DNA from: Bryobacteraceae bacterium
GTDB lineage: Bacteria > Acidobacteriota > Terriglobia > Bryobacterales > Bryobacteraceae
Length of the DNA: 44,144 bases
Direction of reading: 5' to 3'
NCBI GenBank assembly: GCA_025062235.1
Contig: JANXAE010000008.1
Coordinates: 1-44,144 of the forward strand
Shown here: positions 21,401 through 29,380 of the stretch, one piece after another
How positions within the stretch are numbered: position 1 is the stretch's first letter
Layout: every line of letters starts with the position of its first letter
Program-made: the position numbers and the translations under genes
The notes under the pieces: model-generated
The model's input: only the letters and a program-made list of their open reading frames with translations
The model's database searches: none
Told to the model about the DNA's origin: nothing

Positions 21401-21548
21401 GGATCTTGATGGTCGCTTTGGGCACCACGGCCTGGTTGGGGTCGTACACCGTGCCCACGATCTGTCCTTTGTTCGCGTCGGATTGGCCCCAGGCGGCGAG
21501 TGCGAACACGCAAGCCAGCAGCCCGGCGCGCCATACCCTCGTGCTCAT
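18495..21548 (-). CDS. Oar-like TonB-dependent outer-membrane receptor
   Basis: A 1017-residue outer-membrane transporter. It has a signal peptide (AGLLACVFALAAWGQ), a carboxypeptidase-regulatory-like beta-sandwich (about 28-115: IVGTVYDPNQAVVPKATIKI, GQYRFVLLDPGRYEV), a plug domain (about 130-240: LPINGRRFQDLALVTP, VMVDGADYNQ, GRSTGGVVNAITRSG), then a long beta-barrel ending in a terminal phenylalanine (FGLRLIF). This architecture is expanded in Acidobacteriota, and such receptors import large or scarce nutrients, often oligosaccharides. The substrate is not readable. No TonB, ExbB or ExbD gene is in the window. A near-perfect ribosome site AAAGGAGGT lies 7 bases before the ATG. It diverges from the aroC operon. 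Confidence 0.93.
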   Translation of the reverse strand: MSTRVWRAGLLACVFALAAWGQSDANKGQIVGTVYDPNQAVVPKATIKIRNLETGFTRETFTNEVGQYRFVLLDPGRYEVTAEAPGFAATTVSGLVLNVGSTVSADIRLQVASTTTLVEVGETLVSVAPAASAVVDRRALQDLPINGRRFQDLALVTPTVQVDPQRGQISIAGQRGIYSNVMVDGADYNQPFFGGIRGGERSNLIFTVPQSAIQEFQVVATGYAAEYGRSTGGVVNAITRSGSNEFHGEAFYQLRHKELGWKTPFDRQSLETQHQFGGALGGPVRKDELFFFGAIERQDSRTPRLVFFPQLRRVTPGPATAEAYDYHMSLETPFTQTNDGTALTARTDQQFRGGSRLTFRYNFSDATALNATTTGTRIEPTIDRAISNNGTEKDRTHTGSTQFTWILSPTVVNDTRFAASYEIRPRLTNSRTPQVSSVIGRFGGVDFLPTVQDDMRIQITNGLSVMRGTHTLKFGLDYNRLGTFQSFGFNQFGAFAISGTDPVVHLDILSLGGSIPNRFDDRSVTYRRQIGNLLAKYSVHQAALYAQDSWRLSSSLTLDYGLRWEGQWNPTPEANNTELVNLVKGFRFPIGGFDPTVIPDAPAQFMPRFGFAWTPTISRRTVIRGHTGIFYAATPMLLFAGPMNNFRWPPGDVSIQLPRSGSTVYRDLLAVGVDLNRYSLDKLPVLDVELVQRAVAGGGAAPDPLRGANLLAMASDFENPRSFQAGLGLDREVARNLFAGVQLHYVNTVHLQRNRDYNLPPPVIRPTDRSLRPFFGLRSGTPRPIPTLGSLWVRESGSRSMYRGMTLSTQYRSQRLQFGAFYTLSETFSYDDNERDATGVRYENSFNLAPEYGYSDLDMRHQFTGYAVASLIWGIDVSATFRATSGRPIDPRTGADTNEDLGGPDRAYKAPGVPFQRNSFRNRGYRTVDFRFLKSFPIRERARLQFSCEMFNMLNFDNVVYSGTNLNYGLGIDPATGNPVPPPATFMRLRLPDGSYDPVNIQLGNPFQAQFGLRLIF

Positions 21549-21555
21549 AGGGGGA

Positions 21556-21564
21556 ACCTCCTTT
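21556..21564 (-). promoter_or_regulatory. Strong ribosome binding site of the TonB receptor gene
   Basis: Read on the minus strand this is AAAGGAGGT, fully complementary to the 16S 3' end core, 7 bases before the ATG at 21548. It is the strongest such site in the window and suggests high expression; most other genes here have weak sites. Confidence 0.75.
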
Positions 21565-21663
21565 GGCGGAAAGCTTCTGCTCCGCGCTCGATCGTATCCT
21601 CACCGACAGCATAGCAGGCGAGCGTTGCGGCGGGATGACGCTTTTCTTGCGAATTCGCTTGGC

Positions 21664-21693
21664 TTGCCCGCGCGGAGGGCGCTCCGATAGGAT
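21664..21693 (+). promoter_or_regulatory. Candidate promoter of the aroC-def-fmt-argJ operon
   Basis: TTGCCC (21664-21669), an 18-base spacer and TAGGAT (21688-21693), followed by GGG. The -10 ends 11 bases before the aroC ATG, so the leader would be very short. Assignment is by consensus resemblance only. Confidence 0.35.
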
Positions 21694-21704
21694 GGGAATT
21701 TCGC

Positions 21705-22877
21705 ATGTTGCGACTGGAGACCGCAGGCGAATCGCACGGCGAGTGTCTGGTTGCCCTCCTGAGCGGCCTCCCCGCCGGCGTGCCCGTCTCCGTGGCGGCG
21801 GTGGATCGGGAACTGTGGCGCAGGCAGCAGGGCTACGGGCGCGGGGGCAGGATGAAGATCGAAAAGGATCAGGCCGAGATCGTGGCGGGAGTGCGGCACT
21901 CGCAGACCATCGGCGCCCCGGTGGCCATCCTGATTCGCAACCGCGAGTGGCCGGACTGGGCGGACGCTTTGCCCGTCGAAGCCAAGGAAGGCCAGCAAGC
22001 GGCGCTTCGGCCCGTGACGCGGCCGCGGCCGGGTCATGCCGATCTTGCGGGCGCGCTGAAATACCATTTTGCCGAGGTTCGCTACGTTCTCGAACGGGCC
22101 AGCGCACGCGAAACGGCGGCCCGTGTGGCGGCGGGGGCGCTGGCCAAGGCCCTGCTGAGCCAGTTCGGCATCGGTGTGCTGAGCCATGTCGTGGGCGTCG
22201 GCGGTGTCCGGCTGGAACGGCGGGCCCGCTGGGAAGAGCTGGTCGAGCTCAGCCGCCGCGATCAGATCCTCCTGGGTTGTGTGGATCCCGAGGTCGAGCG
22301 CCGCATGAAAGAGGTCGTGGACGAGGCCTACCGCACGGGCGATACCGTGGGAGGCATCTTCGAGGTGATCGCGCACGGCGTCCCGCCGGGTCTCGGTTCC
22401 TACGCGAGTTGGGAGCGCCGGCTCGACGGGCGACTCGCGCAGGCGGTCCTCTCGATCCAGGCCGTCAAGGGCGTCGAGATCGGGGATGCGGTGGAGGCTT
22501 CCGCCTCTTTCGGCTCCCGAGTGCAAGACCCCATCCGCTACGATGCCGCGGAGCGGCGTTTCTATCGCGATTCCAACCGGGCGGGCGGCATCGAAGGCGG
22601 AGTCAGCAACGGGGAGGACATCGTGATCCGGGGCTACCTCAAGCCCATCTCCACCCTGCGCCGTCCTCTGGAGTCGGTGGACTTGGCGACGCGCCAGCCA
22701 GCCGCCGCCGCTTACGAGCGCAGCGATGTGTGCGTGGTGCCGGCGGCCGGCGTGGTGGCCGAAGCCATGGTGGCTTTCGTGCTCGCCGACGCCTTCCTCG
22801 AGAAGTTCGGCGGCGATTCGCTCGAAGAGACCCGGCGCAACTACGAGGGCTACCGCGAGCAGTTACGTCGCTATTGA
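21705..22877 (+). CDS. aroC: Chorismate synthase
   Basis: A 390-residue enzyme that uses reduced FMN to convert 5-enolpyruvylshikimate 3-phosphate to chorismate, the last step of the shikimate pathway. Signature stretches: AGESHG (7-12), RRQQGYGRGGRMKIEKD, RPGHADLAGALKY, ERASARETAARVA, FGSRVQDPI and GGIEGGVSNGEDIVIR with KPISTL following. Length and motif order are normal. It is the first gene of a tight plus-strand run: def begins 13 bases after its stop, with fmt and argJ behind. Such a pairing of aromatic synthesis with translation initiation and arginine synthesis is a housekeeping operon without an obvious pathway logic. No shikimate-pathway partner lies nearby. Confidence 0.97.
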   Translation: MLRLETAGESHGECLVALLSGLPAGVPVSVAAVDRELWRRQQGYGRGGRMKIEKDQAEIVAGVRHSQTIGAPVAILIRNREWPDWADALPVEAKEGQQAALRPVTRPRPGHADLAGALKYHFAEVRYVLERASARETAARVAAGALAKALLSQFGIGVLSHVVGVGGVRLERRARWEELVELSRRDQILLGCVDPEVERRMKEVVDEAYRTGDTVGGIFEVIAHGVPPGLGSYASWERRLDGRLAQAVLSIQAVKGVEIGDAVEASASFGSRVQDPIRYDAAERRFYRDSNRAGGIEGGVSNGEDIVIRGYLKPISTLRRPLESVDLATRQPAAAAYERSDVCVVPAAGVVAEAMVAFVLADAFLEKFGGDSLEETRRNYEGYREQLRRY

Positions 22878-22890
22878 GCAGGCACACGGG

Positions 22891-23403
22891 ATGGTCTATC
22901 GGATCGTCAAGTACGGCGACCCGGTCCTGGAGCGGCCGGCCCAGCCCGTCCGCGAGTTCGACACGCCCGAGCTGCACCGGCTGGTGGAGGACATGTTCGA
23001 GTCCATGTACGCCGCCCGCGGCGTGGGCCTGGCCGCGCCGCAGATCGGAATCTCCCGGCGCATCGCCGTGATAGATCCCTCCGGGGGCGAGGATCCTTCC
23101 CGGCGCATCGTGCTGATCAATCCCGAGATCGTGGCGGTCGAGGGCGTGCAGATGGCCGAGGAAGGCTGCCTGAGCATTCCCGGTTTCCACGAACCTGTGC
23201 GGCGCGGCAAGCGCGTCACCGTGCGCGCGCAGGACCTGCGCGGCGAGTTCTTCCAGATCACGGGCGAGGATCTGCTGGCGCGGGCCTTCGAGCACGAAAC
23301 CGATCACCTCAACGGACGCCTCTTTTTGGTCCACCTGAGCGCACTGAAGCGGGATCTGATTCGCCGCAAGATCCGCAAACTCATCAAGGCAGGCGAGTGG
23401 TAG
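22891..23403 (+). CDS. def: Peptide deformylase
   Basis: A 170-residue metalloenzyme that removes the formyl group from the initiator methionine of new proteins. All three motifs are intact: GVGLAAPQIG (44-53), EEGCLSIPG with metal ligand Cys93, and HETDHLNG with His135, catalytic Glu136 and His139. The ATG at 22891 gives the normal start (MVYRIVKYGDPVL); in-frame sequence upstream is only the shadow of aroC. It lies 13 bases after aroC and 13 bases before fmt. Def and Fmt act at opposite ends of the formyl-methionine cycle and are often adjacent in bacteria. No strong ribosome site is visible, so translation may be coupled to aroC. Confidence 0.97.
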   Translation: MVYRIVKYGDPVLERPAQPVREFDTPELHRLVEDMFESMYAARGVGLAAPQIGISRRIAVIDPSGGEDPSRRIVLINPEIVAVEGVQMAEEGCLSIPGFHEPVRRGKRVTVRAQDLRGEFFQITGEDLLARAFEHETDHLNGRLFLVHLSALKRDLIRRKIRKLIKAGEW

Positions 23404-23416
23404 CGACGGCACGCGC

Positions 23417-24358
23417 ATGCGGCTCGTGTTCTTCGGCACCCCGGAGTTCGCCGTTCCCAGCCTGGAAGCGCTCGTTCGCGCGGGCCACCGCGTGCTGGCG
23501 GTGATCACGCAACCAGACCGTCCGGCCGGGCGCAAGCAGGAACTCGCGTCGCCTCCCGTCAAGCAGCGGGCGCTCGAGCTGGGACTCGAGGTCAGGCAGC
23601 CCGAGCGCATCCGCGACCCGGAGTTTGCCGATTGGCTGCGGGCGCTCGAGCCGGAGGCCGGGGTCGTCGTGGGGTACGGCAAGATCATCCCGCCCGCCAT
23701 TTTTCAGATCCCGCGCCACGGCATCGTCAACGTGCACGCCTCGCTGTTGCCGCGATACCGGGGAGCCGCCCCCATCGAGTGGGCCATCGCCAATGGCGAG
23801 ACGCGCACCGGCGTCACTACGATTCGCATAGACGAGGGACTGGACACGGGCGACATCCTCTTGCAGCGCGAGACCGAGATCGGCGAGGAGGAGTCGGCCG
23901 TGGAGTTGCGCTCCCGGCTGGCGGAGCTGGGCGCGGAATTGCTCGTGGAGACGCTGGCGGGGTTGGAGGCGGGCACCATCCGGCCGAGACCGCAGGACCA
24001 CGCGCAAGCCACGCTGGCTCCGATGCTGCGCAAGGAGGACGGACGCATCGAGTGGAGCCGCAGCGCCACCGAGATCGCACGGCGGGTGCGCGCCTTCGTA
24101 CCCTGGCCGGGAGCGTACACCTGGCTGCGTGGAAAGTTGCTGCATCTGTGGCGCGCGCGGCCGGCGGCGGTCGCACTTACCGGTCCCCCGGGTGCGCTCG
24201 CCGCCGAAGGAGAGCGACTGCTGGTCGCCTGCGGCGGGGGCACCACACTGGAAATTGTCGAGCTGCAACTGGAAGGGCGCAGGCGCATGTCCGCAGCCGA
24301 GTTCCTTCGCGGCTTTCGGTTGAAGCAAAATGAGAGATTTGGAGAGCCAACGCAGTGA
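23417..24358 (+). CDS. fmt: Methionyl-tRNA formyltransferase
   Basis: A 313-residue enzyme that transfers a formyl group from 10-formyltetrahydrofolate to methionyl-tRNA for translation initiation. Evidence: N-terminal FFGTPEFAVPSLEALV, the folate-binding and catalytic stretch VNVHASLLPRYRGAAPIEW with Asn105 and His107, and Asp143 in DEGLDTGDILLQ. The C-terminal domain (about 205-313; KEDGRIEWSRSATEIARRVRAF, then FVPWPGAYT) is the tRNA-binding part and is complete. Its TGA overlaps the GTG start of argJ (GTGA). The preceding def gene is the functional partner. Confidence 0.97.
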   Translation: MRLVFFGTPEFAVPSLEALVRAGHRVLAVITQPDRPAGRKQELASPPVKQRALELGLEVRQPERIRDPEFADWLRALEPEAGVVVGYGKIIPPAIFQIPRHGIVNVHASLLPRYRGAAPIEWAIANGETRTGVTTIRIDEGLDTGDILLQRETEIGEEESAVELRSRLAELGAELLVETLAGLEAGTIRPRPQDHAQATLAPMLRKEDGRIEWSRSATEIARRVRAFVPWPGAYTWLRGKLLHLWRARPAAVALTGPPGALAAEGERLLVACGGGTTLEIVELQLEGRRRMSAAEFLRGFRLKQNERFGEPTQ

Positions 24359-25533
24359 AAACGCCGCTCGGGTACCGTTACGCCGCCACGTATGCTGGAA
24401 TTCGCAAGGAAAACAAGGATGACCTGGCGCTGATCGTCTCCGATCGCCCGGCCTCGGCAGCGGCGGTTTTCACGCGCAATTACGTGCAGGCCGCGCCGGT
24501 CAAAGTCGCCAAACGCCACCTGCGCGCCTCCGGCGGACTGGTGCGTGCAGTGTTGATCAACGCGGGCAACGCCAACTGCGCCACGCGCACGGGCGAGAAA
24601 GTCGCGCTGGCCTGCTGCCGCGCGGCCGCCCGGTTGCTGGACGCGCCGGTCGAGCAGGTCCTCCCGGCTTCCACCGGCATCATCGGCGTCGAACTGGACG
24701 CGGAGCTGATCGTGCGGGCGCTGCCGCGTCTGTGCCAGCGGCTTTCCGAAGACGGCTTCGCGGAGGCGGCGCGCGCCATCATGACCACCGACACGGTGCC
24801 CAAGATGGCCTTCGGCGAAGTCCCGCTGCTTGAAGGCACGGTCCACATCGCGGGGATGACCAAGGGGGCGGGCATGATCCACCCCAACCTCGCCACCACG
24901 CTGGCCTTCGTGATGACCGATGCCGCCATCCCGCCCACGCGCCTGAGGACCCTGCTGTTGCCTGCCGTCGAGCGGAGTTACCATCGCCTCACAGTGGACG
25001 GCGACACCTCGACGAACGACACCATCCTGCTACTGGCCAACGGTGCATCCGGGGTGCGCCCCGACGCCAAGGAGCAACTGGTCTTCGGCGAGGTGCTGGC
25101 GTGGGTGCTGGAAGATCTGGCCGAGAAGATCGCCCGCGACGGCGAAGGGGCGCGGAAGCTGATCAGCGTCTACGTCACAGGTGCCCGCGACGACGAACAG
25201 GCGGCGCGGCTGGCGCGGGCCATCGCCAGCTCGCCTCTGGTCAAGACCGCAGTCGCGGGCTCGGACCCCAACTGGGGCCGCATCCTTTCGGCAGCAGGCA
25301 ACGCGGGCGTCGAGTTCGACCCGACGAAAGTCGAGATCTACCTCCAACGCGTCTGCGTCTGCCGCAACGGCGTCGCCGAGCCCTTCCCCGAGCACGAGCT
25401 CAAGCAGAAGCTGAACGAGAAAGAAGTCATCATCCGCTTCCACCTGCGCGGCCGCGGCCAGGGCCGCGCCCGTTTCTGGACCTGCGACCTGACCGAGGAC
25501 TACGTACGCATCAACGGAAGCTACCGTAGCTGA
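24355..25533 (+). CDS. argJ: Bifunctional glutamate N-acetyltransferase / amino-acid acetyltransferase
   Basis: A 392-residue enzyme of arginine synthesis. It moves the acetyl group from N-acetylornithine to glutamate, and in bifunctional forms also uses acetyl-CoA; the sequence does not tell which form this is. It is self-cleaving, and the nucleophile is the threonine at the cut: KGAGMIHPNLATTLAFV, with cleavage expected between Ala180 and Thr181. Other marks are INAGNANCATRTG, LPASTGIIG, GDTSTNDT and the end TEDYVRINGSYRS. It begins at GTG within the fmt stop, with GGAGAG 7 bases upstream. No other arg gene is in the window, so the pathway is dispersed. Confidence 0.96.
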   Translation: MKTPLGYRYAATYAGIRKENKDDLALIVSDRPASAAAVFTRNYVQAAPVKVAKRHLRASGGLVRAVLINAGNANCATRTGEKVALACCRAAARLLDAPVEQVLPASTGIIGVELDAELIVRALPRLCQRLSEDGFAEAARAIMTTDTVPKMAFGEVPLLEGTVHIAGMTKGAGMIHPNLATTLAFVMTDAAIPPTRLRTLLLPAVERSYHRLTVDGDTSTNDTILLLANGASGVRPDAKEQLVFGEVLAWVLEDLAEKIARDGEGARKLISVYVTGARDDEQAARLARAIASSPLVKTAVAGSDPNWGRILSAAGNAGVEFDPTKVEIYLQRVCVCRNGVAEPFPEHELKQKLNEKEVIIRFHLRGRGQGRARFWTCDLTEDYVRINGSYRS

Positions 25534-25604
25534 GGCAAGCGCAGGCGACCTCCGCCGCCCACCGGACAGGCGTGCCGCCCGTGGCGGTCCAGCCCGTGCT
25601 GGCG

Positions 25605-25610
25605 TATATT
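25605..25610 (+). promoter_or_regulatory. Possible -10 box (TATATT) of the second TonB receptor gene
   Basis: TATATT followed by GG, 41 bases before the receptor ATG, in the 118-base gap after argJ. No convincing -35 is present at the right distance. Confidence 0.3.
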
Positions 25611-25651
25611 GGCTCCATGCGCAAGAGACGCTTGCGCCAGGGAGGCAATTC

Positions 25652-28600
25652 ATGGAGAAAAGTTCACTGACACTCGTCGTGCTGGTGCTGGCAGCTGGGC
25701 CTGCCCTCTCTCAGACCGGCATGGGGAAGATCCAGGGAACCGTGAAGGATGTCACGGGGGCCGTGGTGCCAGGCGCCGCCGTCACCGCCACGCACGCAGG
25801 AACCGCCCGCCAGTACCGCACGGAGACCAACGAAGTCGGTTTCTACCTGTTCCCCAGCGTTCTCACCGGCAACTACACGATCCTGGTGGAAGCCGCGGGG
25901 ATGGAGCCGTTCCGAGGTCAATTCCTGCTGCCCGCCGGCGAGACGGCAGTCGTGGACGCGGTGCTGCGGGTGGGTTCCACCAGCGCGGAGGTGACCGTGA
26001 CCGCGGACGCGGCGCCGCTGGTGGTGACGACCTCGCCGACGCTCGCCTCCGTGACGGACCGCGCACGCCTGGATCAGTTGCCCATCAGCGGGCGAATGTT
26101 CCAGACCTTGGTGGCTCAGACCACCCCCGGCATTGACGGCCAGTCCTGGGTACCGCGAGTCTGGGGGATCAAGTGGGGTGTCGAATTCGTCCAGGACGGC
26201 GCGGTCATGATCAACCGCGACACGGGCGAGATCTCGGGGCGCCCGCCGGGCATGGATACCATCGAGGAGTTCCGCGTCGAAACCAGCAACTCGTCGGCGA
26301 AAATGAACCGGCCTGGCACCGTGATCGTCAGCACGCGGGCAGGCACCAACCAGTTCCACGGCTCGGTGTTCGAGATCATGCGCAACAACAACCTGGGCTT
26401 CGGCGTGGCGCGGCAGCGGCAAGACCGCTGGAGCCGGCCGCCCCACCTGGTCCGCAACGAGTTCGGCGCCTCAGCCGGCGGGCCCGTCTGGCTCCCGAAG
26501 GTGTACGACGGGCGCAACAAGACGTTCTTCTTCCACGCCTACGAGGCTTTCCGCAGTCTTACCGCCACGACCAAAGGTGCCCGCCTGCCCACCATGGCCA
26601 TGCGGCAGGGCGATTTCAGCGGGCTGGTGACCGCTGCCGGCCGGCGTTACACCATCTACGATCCTTGGACGACCAACGCCCAGTGGAGCCGCCTGCCCTT
26701 CCCCGAAAACAGGATCCCGATGCAACGCATGAGCCCGCTGGCCAAATACCTCTACTCGGTGACTCCCGAACCCAACGCCCCCGAAGTCAACCCGCTGGTG
26801 GACAACAACTACTGGTACCAGGCGCCCAACAATCGCCTGGAGTGGACCATGACCACGCGCATTGACCACCGGCTTTCCGATCGCGACCAGCTCTTCTTCC
26901 GGTACACCCACGGCCAGCGCGACACCTTCGCCCAGTCGGGCAACAACAACTCGCCCATCACGCTGGACAGATCGGCCAACGGCGTCTTCCGTCCCATCCG
27001 CGACAACACCGGCGTAGCTTCCTGGACGCACACCTTCTCGCCCACCTTCTTCAGCGAGACGCTGGTTACGGTGGGCGTCGAGGACCTCAACTTCGCCAAC
27101 GTCGGAGACAACAAGAAATGGGCCGACATCCTCGGCTTGCCCAATCCGTTCAACGAATACGGGTTCCCCAACATCACGGGCACGGGCGTGGGCATGGAGT
27201 ACATCACGGCCGCCAACCGGCGCAACAACATCACCCACATCTACAACGTGGATGAAAACCTGACCAAGGTGCGCGGCCGGCACGAGATCCTTTTCGGGGG
27301 CCGCCTGCGGTACGAGAGGCTGCATGTACTGCCCGACCAGCAACAGGTCCAAGGCGCCCACTCCCTCAATGGACACGCCACCGGCCTGTTCGATCCCACC
27401 TCGGGCTCCGCCTACGCGGCGGTTCCCTTCACGGGACACCAGTCGGCCGACCTGTTCATTGGCGTGATCAACAGTTACTCCGCCCAGTTCGTGCGCAAGT
27501 GGTACTACATGAGCGCCAAGGAGTTCGCCCTGTACTTGCAGGATAACTTCAAGGCTACCCCCCGGCTTACCCTCAATTACGGCTTGCGGTGGGAGATGTA
27601 CACGCCGATTCGCGAATCCGACAACCTGCTGACCGGGTTCGACCCCGCGACCAAGTCGGTCGTCAACGGCGCCGACTGGGACCGCATGTACAAGATCGGC
27701 GCCACCCTGCCCTCGATCGTCCGCATCTTCGAGGGCATGGGCGTGCGCTTCATCCGTCCCAAGGACGCGGGACTGCCGGAAAACCTCATTTACCTGAACA
27801 AGTGGGACTTCAACCCGCGCGCCGGCTTCGCCTACCGTTTCAGCGATTCTCCGCGTCCCCTGGTCCTGCGCGGCGGATACTCGATCTTCGGTTATCCCAT
27901 GCCGCTCAGGGCTTTCAACGCGCGAATGAGGCAGAACCCTCCCACCACCGCGCGCTTCACCTACCAGCTTTCCAACTCGGCGCAGACTCCCGACCGGCTG
28001 CCCAATTGGGGGCTGCGGTCGGTGCCCTCGATCATTGCGGGCGTCAACAGCCGCGACGTTCTCGACCTGAACAACCCCAGCGGCATCAGCCGCGGCTCGT
28101 TCCTGGTGAGCTACTTCGATCCCCACCAGCCCACCTCGCGTGCGCATGAGTGGAACATCACCTTCGAACGCGAGATCTTCGACAACACTGTCGTCCGGGC
28201 CGGTTACGTGGGCACCCACGGCTCGCGGCTCGACATGTACTATTCCTATAACCGCCAGCCAACCTCCTATGTCTGGTATGTGACCACCGGGGAGCCCCTG
28301 CCCACGGGAACCTACGCCGGAACGGCCATGCGGGTGTTCGACAAGACCACTTATGGCGACATCGAGGTCTATCAGAAGATCGGCTGGTCCAATTCGCAGA
28401 ACTTCCAGTTCGAAATCCAGCGCCGTTACAGCAAAGGCTACGGCTTCCAATTCTTCTATGTGCTGAGCAACACGCTGAAGGCGGGGGCCAGCGGCTGGGA
28501 GGACGACGTGCTGCCGCCCGCGGAGATCTTCTTGCCCGGCGCGGTTCCCAAGGACAACCGCGAGCGCGCTCGCTTCCTGTTCTACCGCCGCGACACCGAC

Positions 28601-29326
28601 ATCCCCCAGCATCGGTACAACTGGAATTTCATCGTGGATCTGCCGTTCGGGCGCGGCAAGCGCTGGCTGGGCAAAGCCGGCCCCGTACTGCACCGCATCG
28701 TCGGCGGCTGGCAATTGGCCGGCATGGGCTCCGTCACCAGCACCTGGTGGGCGTTGCCTGCCTCCAACTGGGTCTTCCCCAACAAGCTCGAGATCTATGG
28801 CGACCGCTACAAGGTCAAGGATTGCCGTTCCGGCGTCTGCCAGGATGCGTACCTTTATTACAACGGCTACATCCCCGCCAACCGCATCAACAGCTACGAC
28901 GCCAACGGCAGGCCGAACGGCGTAATGGGCGTTCCCGATTTCTACAAACCGGCCCACACGCCTCTCATCCCCATGCCCAGGGACGGAGGCAGTCCTTCCG
29001 ATCCTCTGTACGGTTTCTACGACAGCAACACCGTCTGGGTGCCGCTCAAGAACGGCACGCTCCAGCGGGTCACGCTGGACACTGGGCTGAATCCTTGGAG
29101 AAACCAGTACGTTCCGGGACTGTACAACTGGTACCAGAATGCTTCCCTCTTCAAGGTGATCCCGGTCAACGAGGCGGTTTACTTCCGCCTGAACATAGAT
29201 TTCTTCAACGTCTTCAACATACCCGGCATCCCCAAGACGCCCGATCCGGCGACCGGGCTGATTGACGCCCAATACTCCGGCAACGGCGCGCGCGCGTTGC
29301 AGTTCGGTTTGCGGCTGAGCTGGTAA
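25652..29326 (+). CDS. Oar-like TonB-dependent outer-membrane receptor (large)
   Basis: A 1224-residue receptor starting at an ATG with GGGAGG 7 bases upstream. Signal peptide TLVVLVLAAGPALSQ; carboxypeptidase-regulatory-like domain about 25-115 (KIQGTVKDVTGAVVPGAAV, GFYLFPSVLTGNYTI); plug about 125-235 (LDQLPISGRMFQTLVAQ, IEEFRVETSNSSAK, GTVIVSTRAGTNQFHGS); then a barrel with many aromatic beta-strands ending LQFGLRLSW. Compared with the receptor at 18495-21548 it has the same plan but is about 200 residues longer and only loosely similar, so it is probably for another substrate. It lies directly upstream of a sugar-type ABC ATPase and permease, which suggests, without proof, that the three form an uptake route across both membranes. 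Confidence 0.93.
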   Translation: MEKSSLTLVVLVLAAGPALSQTGMGKIQGTVKDVTGAVVPGAAVTATHAGTARQYRTETNEVGFYLFPSVLTGNYTILVEAAGMEPFRGQFLLPAGETAVVDAVLRVGSTSAEVTVTADAAPLVVTTSPTLASVTDRARLDQLPISGRMFQTLVAQTTPGIDGQSWVPRVWGIKWGVEFVQDGAVMINRDTGEISGRPPGMDTIEEFRVETSNSSAKMNRPGTVIVSTRAGTNQFHGSVFEIMRNNNLGFGVARQRQDRWSRPPHLVRNEFGASAGGPVWLPKVYDGRNKTFFFHAYEAFRSLTATTKGARLPTMAMRQGDFSGLVTAAGRRYTIYDPWTTNAQWSRLPFPENRIPMQRMSPLAKYLYSVTPEPNAPEVNPLVDNNYWYQAPNNRLEWTMTTRIDHRLSDRDQLFFRYTHGQRDTFAQSGNNNSPITLDRSANGVFRPIRDNTGVASWTHTFSPTFFSETLVTVGVEDLNFANVGDNKKWADILGLPNPFNEYGFPNITGTGVGMEYITAANRRNNITHIYNVDENLTKVRGRHEILFGGRLRYERLHVLPDQQQVQGAHSLNGHATGLFDPTSGSAYAAVPFTGHQSADLFIGVINSYSAQFVRKWYYMSAKEFALYLQDNFKATPRLTLNYGLRWEMYTPIRESDNLLTGFDPATKSVVNGADWDRMYKIGATLPSIVRIFEGMGVRFIRPKDAGLPENLIYLNKWDFNPRAGFAYRFSDSPRPLVLRGGYSIFGYPMPLRAFNARMRQNPPTTARFTYQLSNSAQTPDRLPNWGLRSVPSIIAGVNSRDVLDLNNPSGISRGSFLVSYFDPHQPTSRAHEWNITFEREIFDNTVVRAGYVGTHGSRLDMYYSYNRQPTSYVWYVTTGEPLPTGTYAGTAMRVFDKTTYGDIEVYQKIGWSNSQNFQFEIQRRYSKGYGFQFFYVLSNTLKAGASGWEDDVLPPAEIFLPGAVPKDNRERARFLFYRRDTDIPQHRYNWNFIVDLPFGRGKRWLGKAGPVLHRIVGGWQLAGMGSVTSTWWALPASNWVFPNKLEIYGDRYKVKDCRSGVCQDAYLYYNGYIPANRINSYDANGRPNGVMGVPDFYKPAHTPLIPMPRDGGSPSDPLYGFYDSNTVWVPLKNGTLQRVTLDTGLNPWRNQYVPGLYNWYQNASLFKVIPVNEAVYFRLNIDFFNVFNIPGIPKTPDPATGLIDAQYSGNGARALQFGLRLSW

Positions 29327-29349
29327 CGCCGGCAGCCGTGCGCCCGCGC

Positions 29350-29380
29350 GGGAACCCTTCGCGTACACTGGAGGGTTCCC
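29350..29380 (+). promoter_or_regulatory. Perfect 9-base inverted repeat abutting the ABC ATPase start codon
   Basis: GGGAACCCT (29350-29358) and AGGGTTCCC (29372-29380) pair perfectly around a 13-base loop and end exactly at the GTG start. The 3' arm holds most of the only ribosome-site candidate (GGAGGG, 29370-29375), so the folded RNA would hide it. The loop contains TACACT, a possible -10 box; transcription from there would omit the 5' arm. It could be an operator, a translational switch or the end hairpin of the receptor transcript. Confidence 0.5.
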
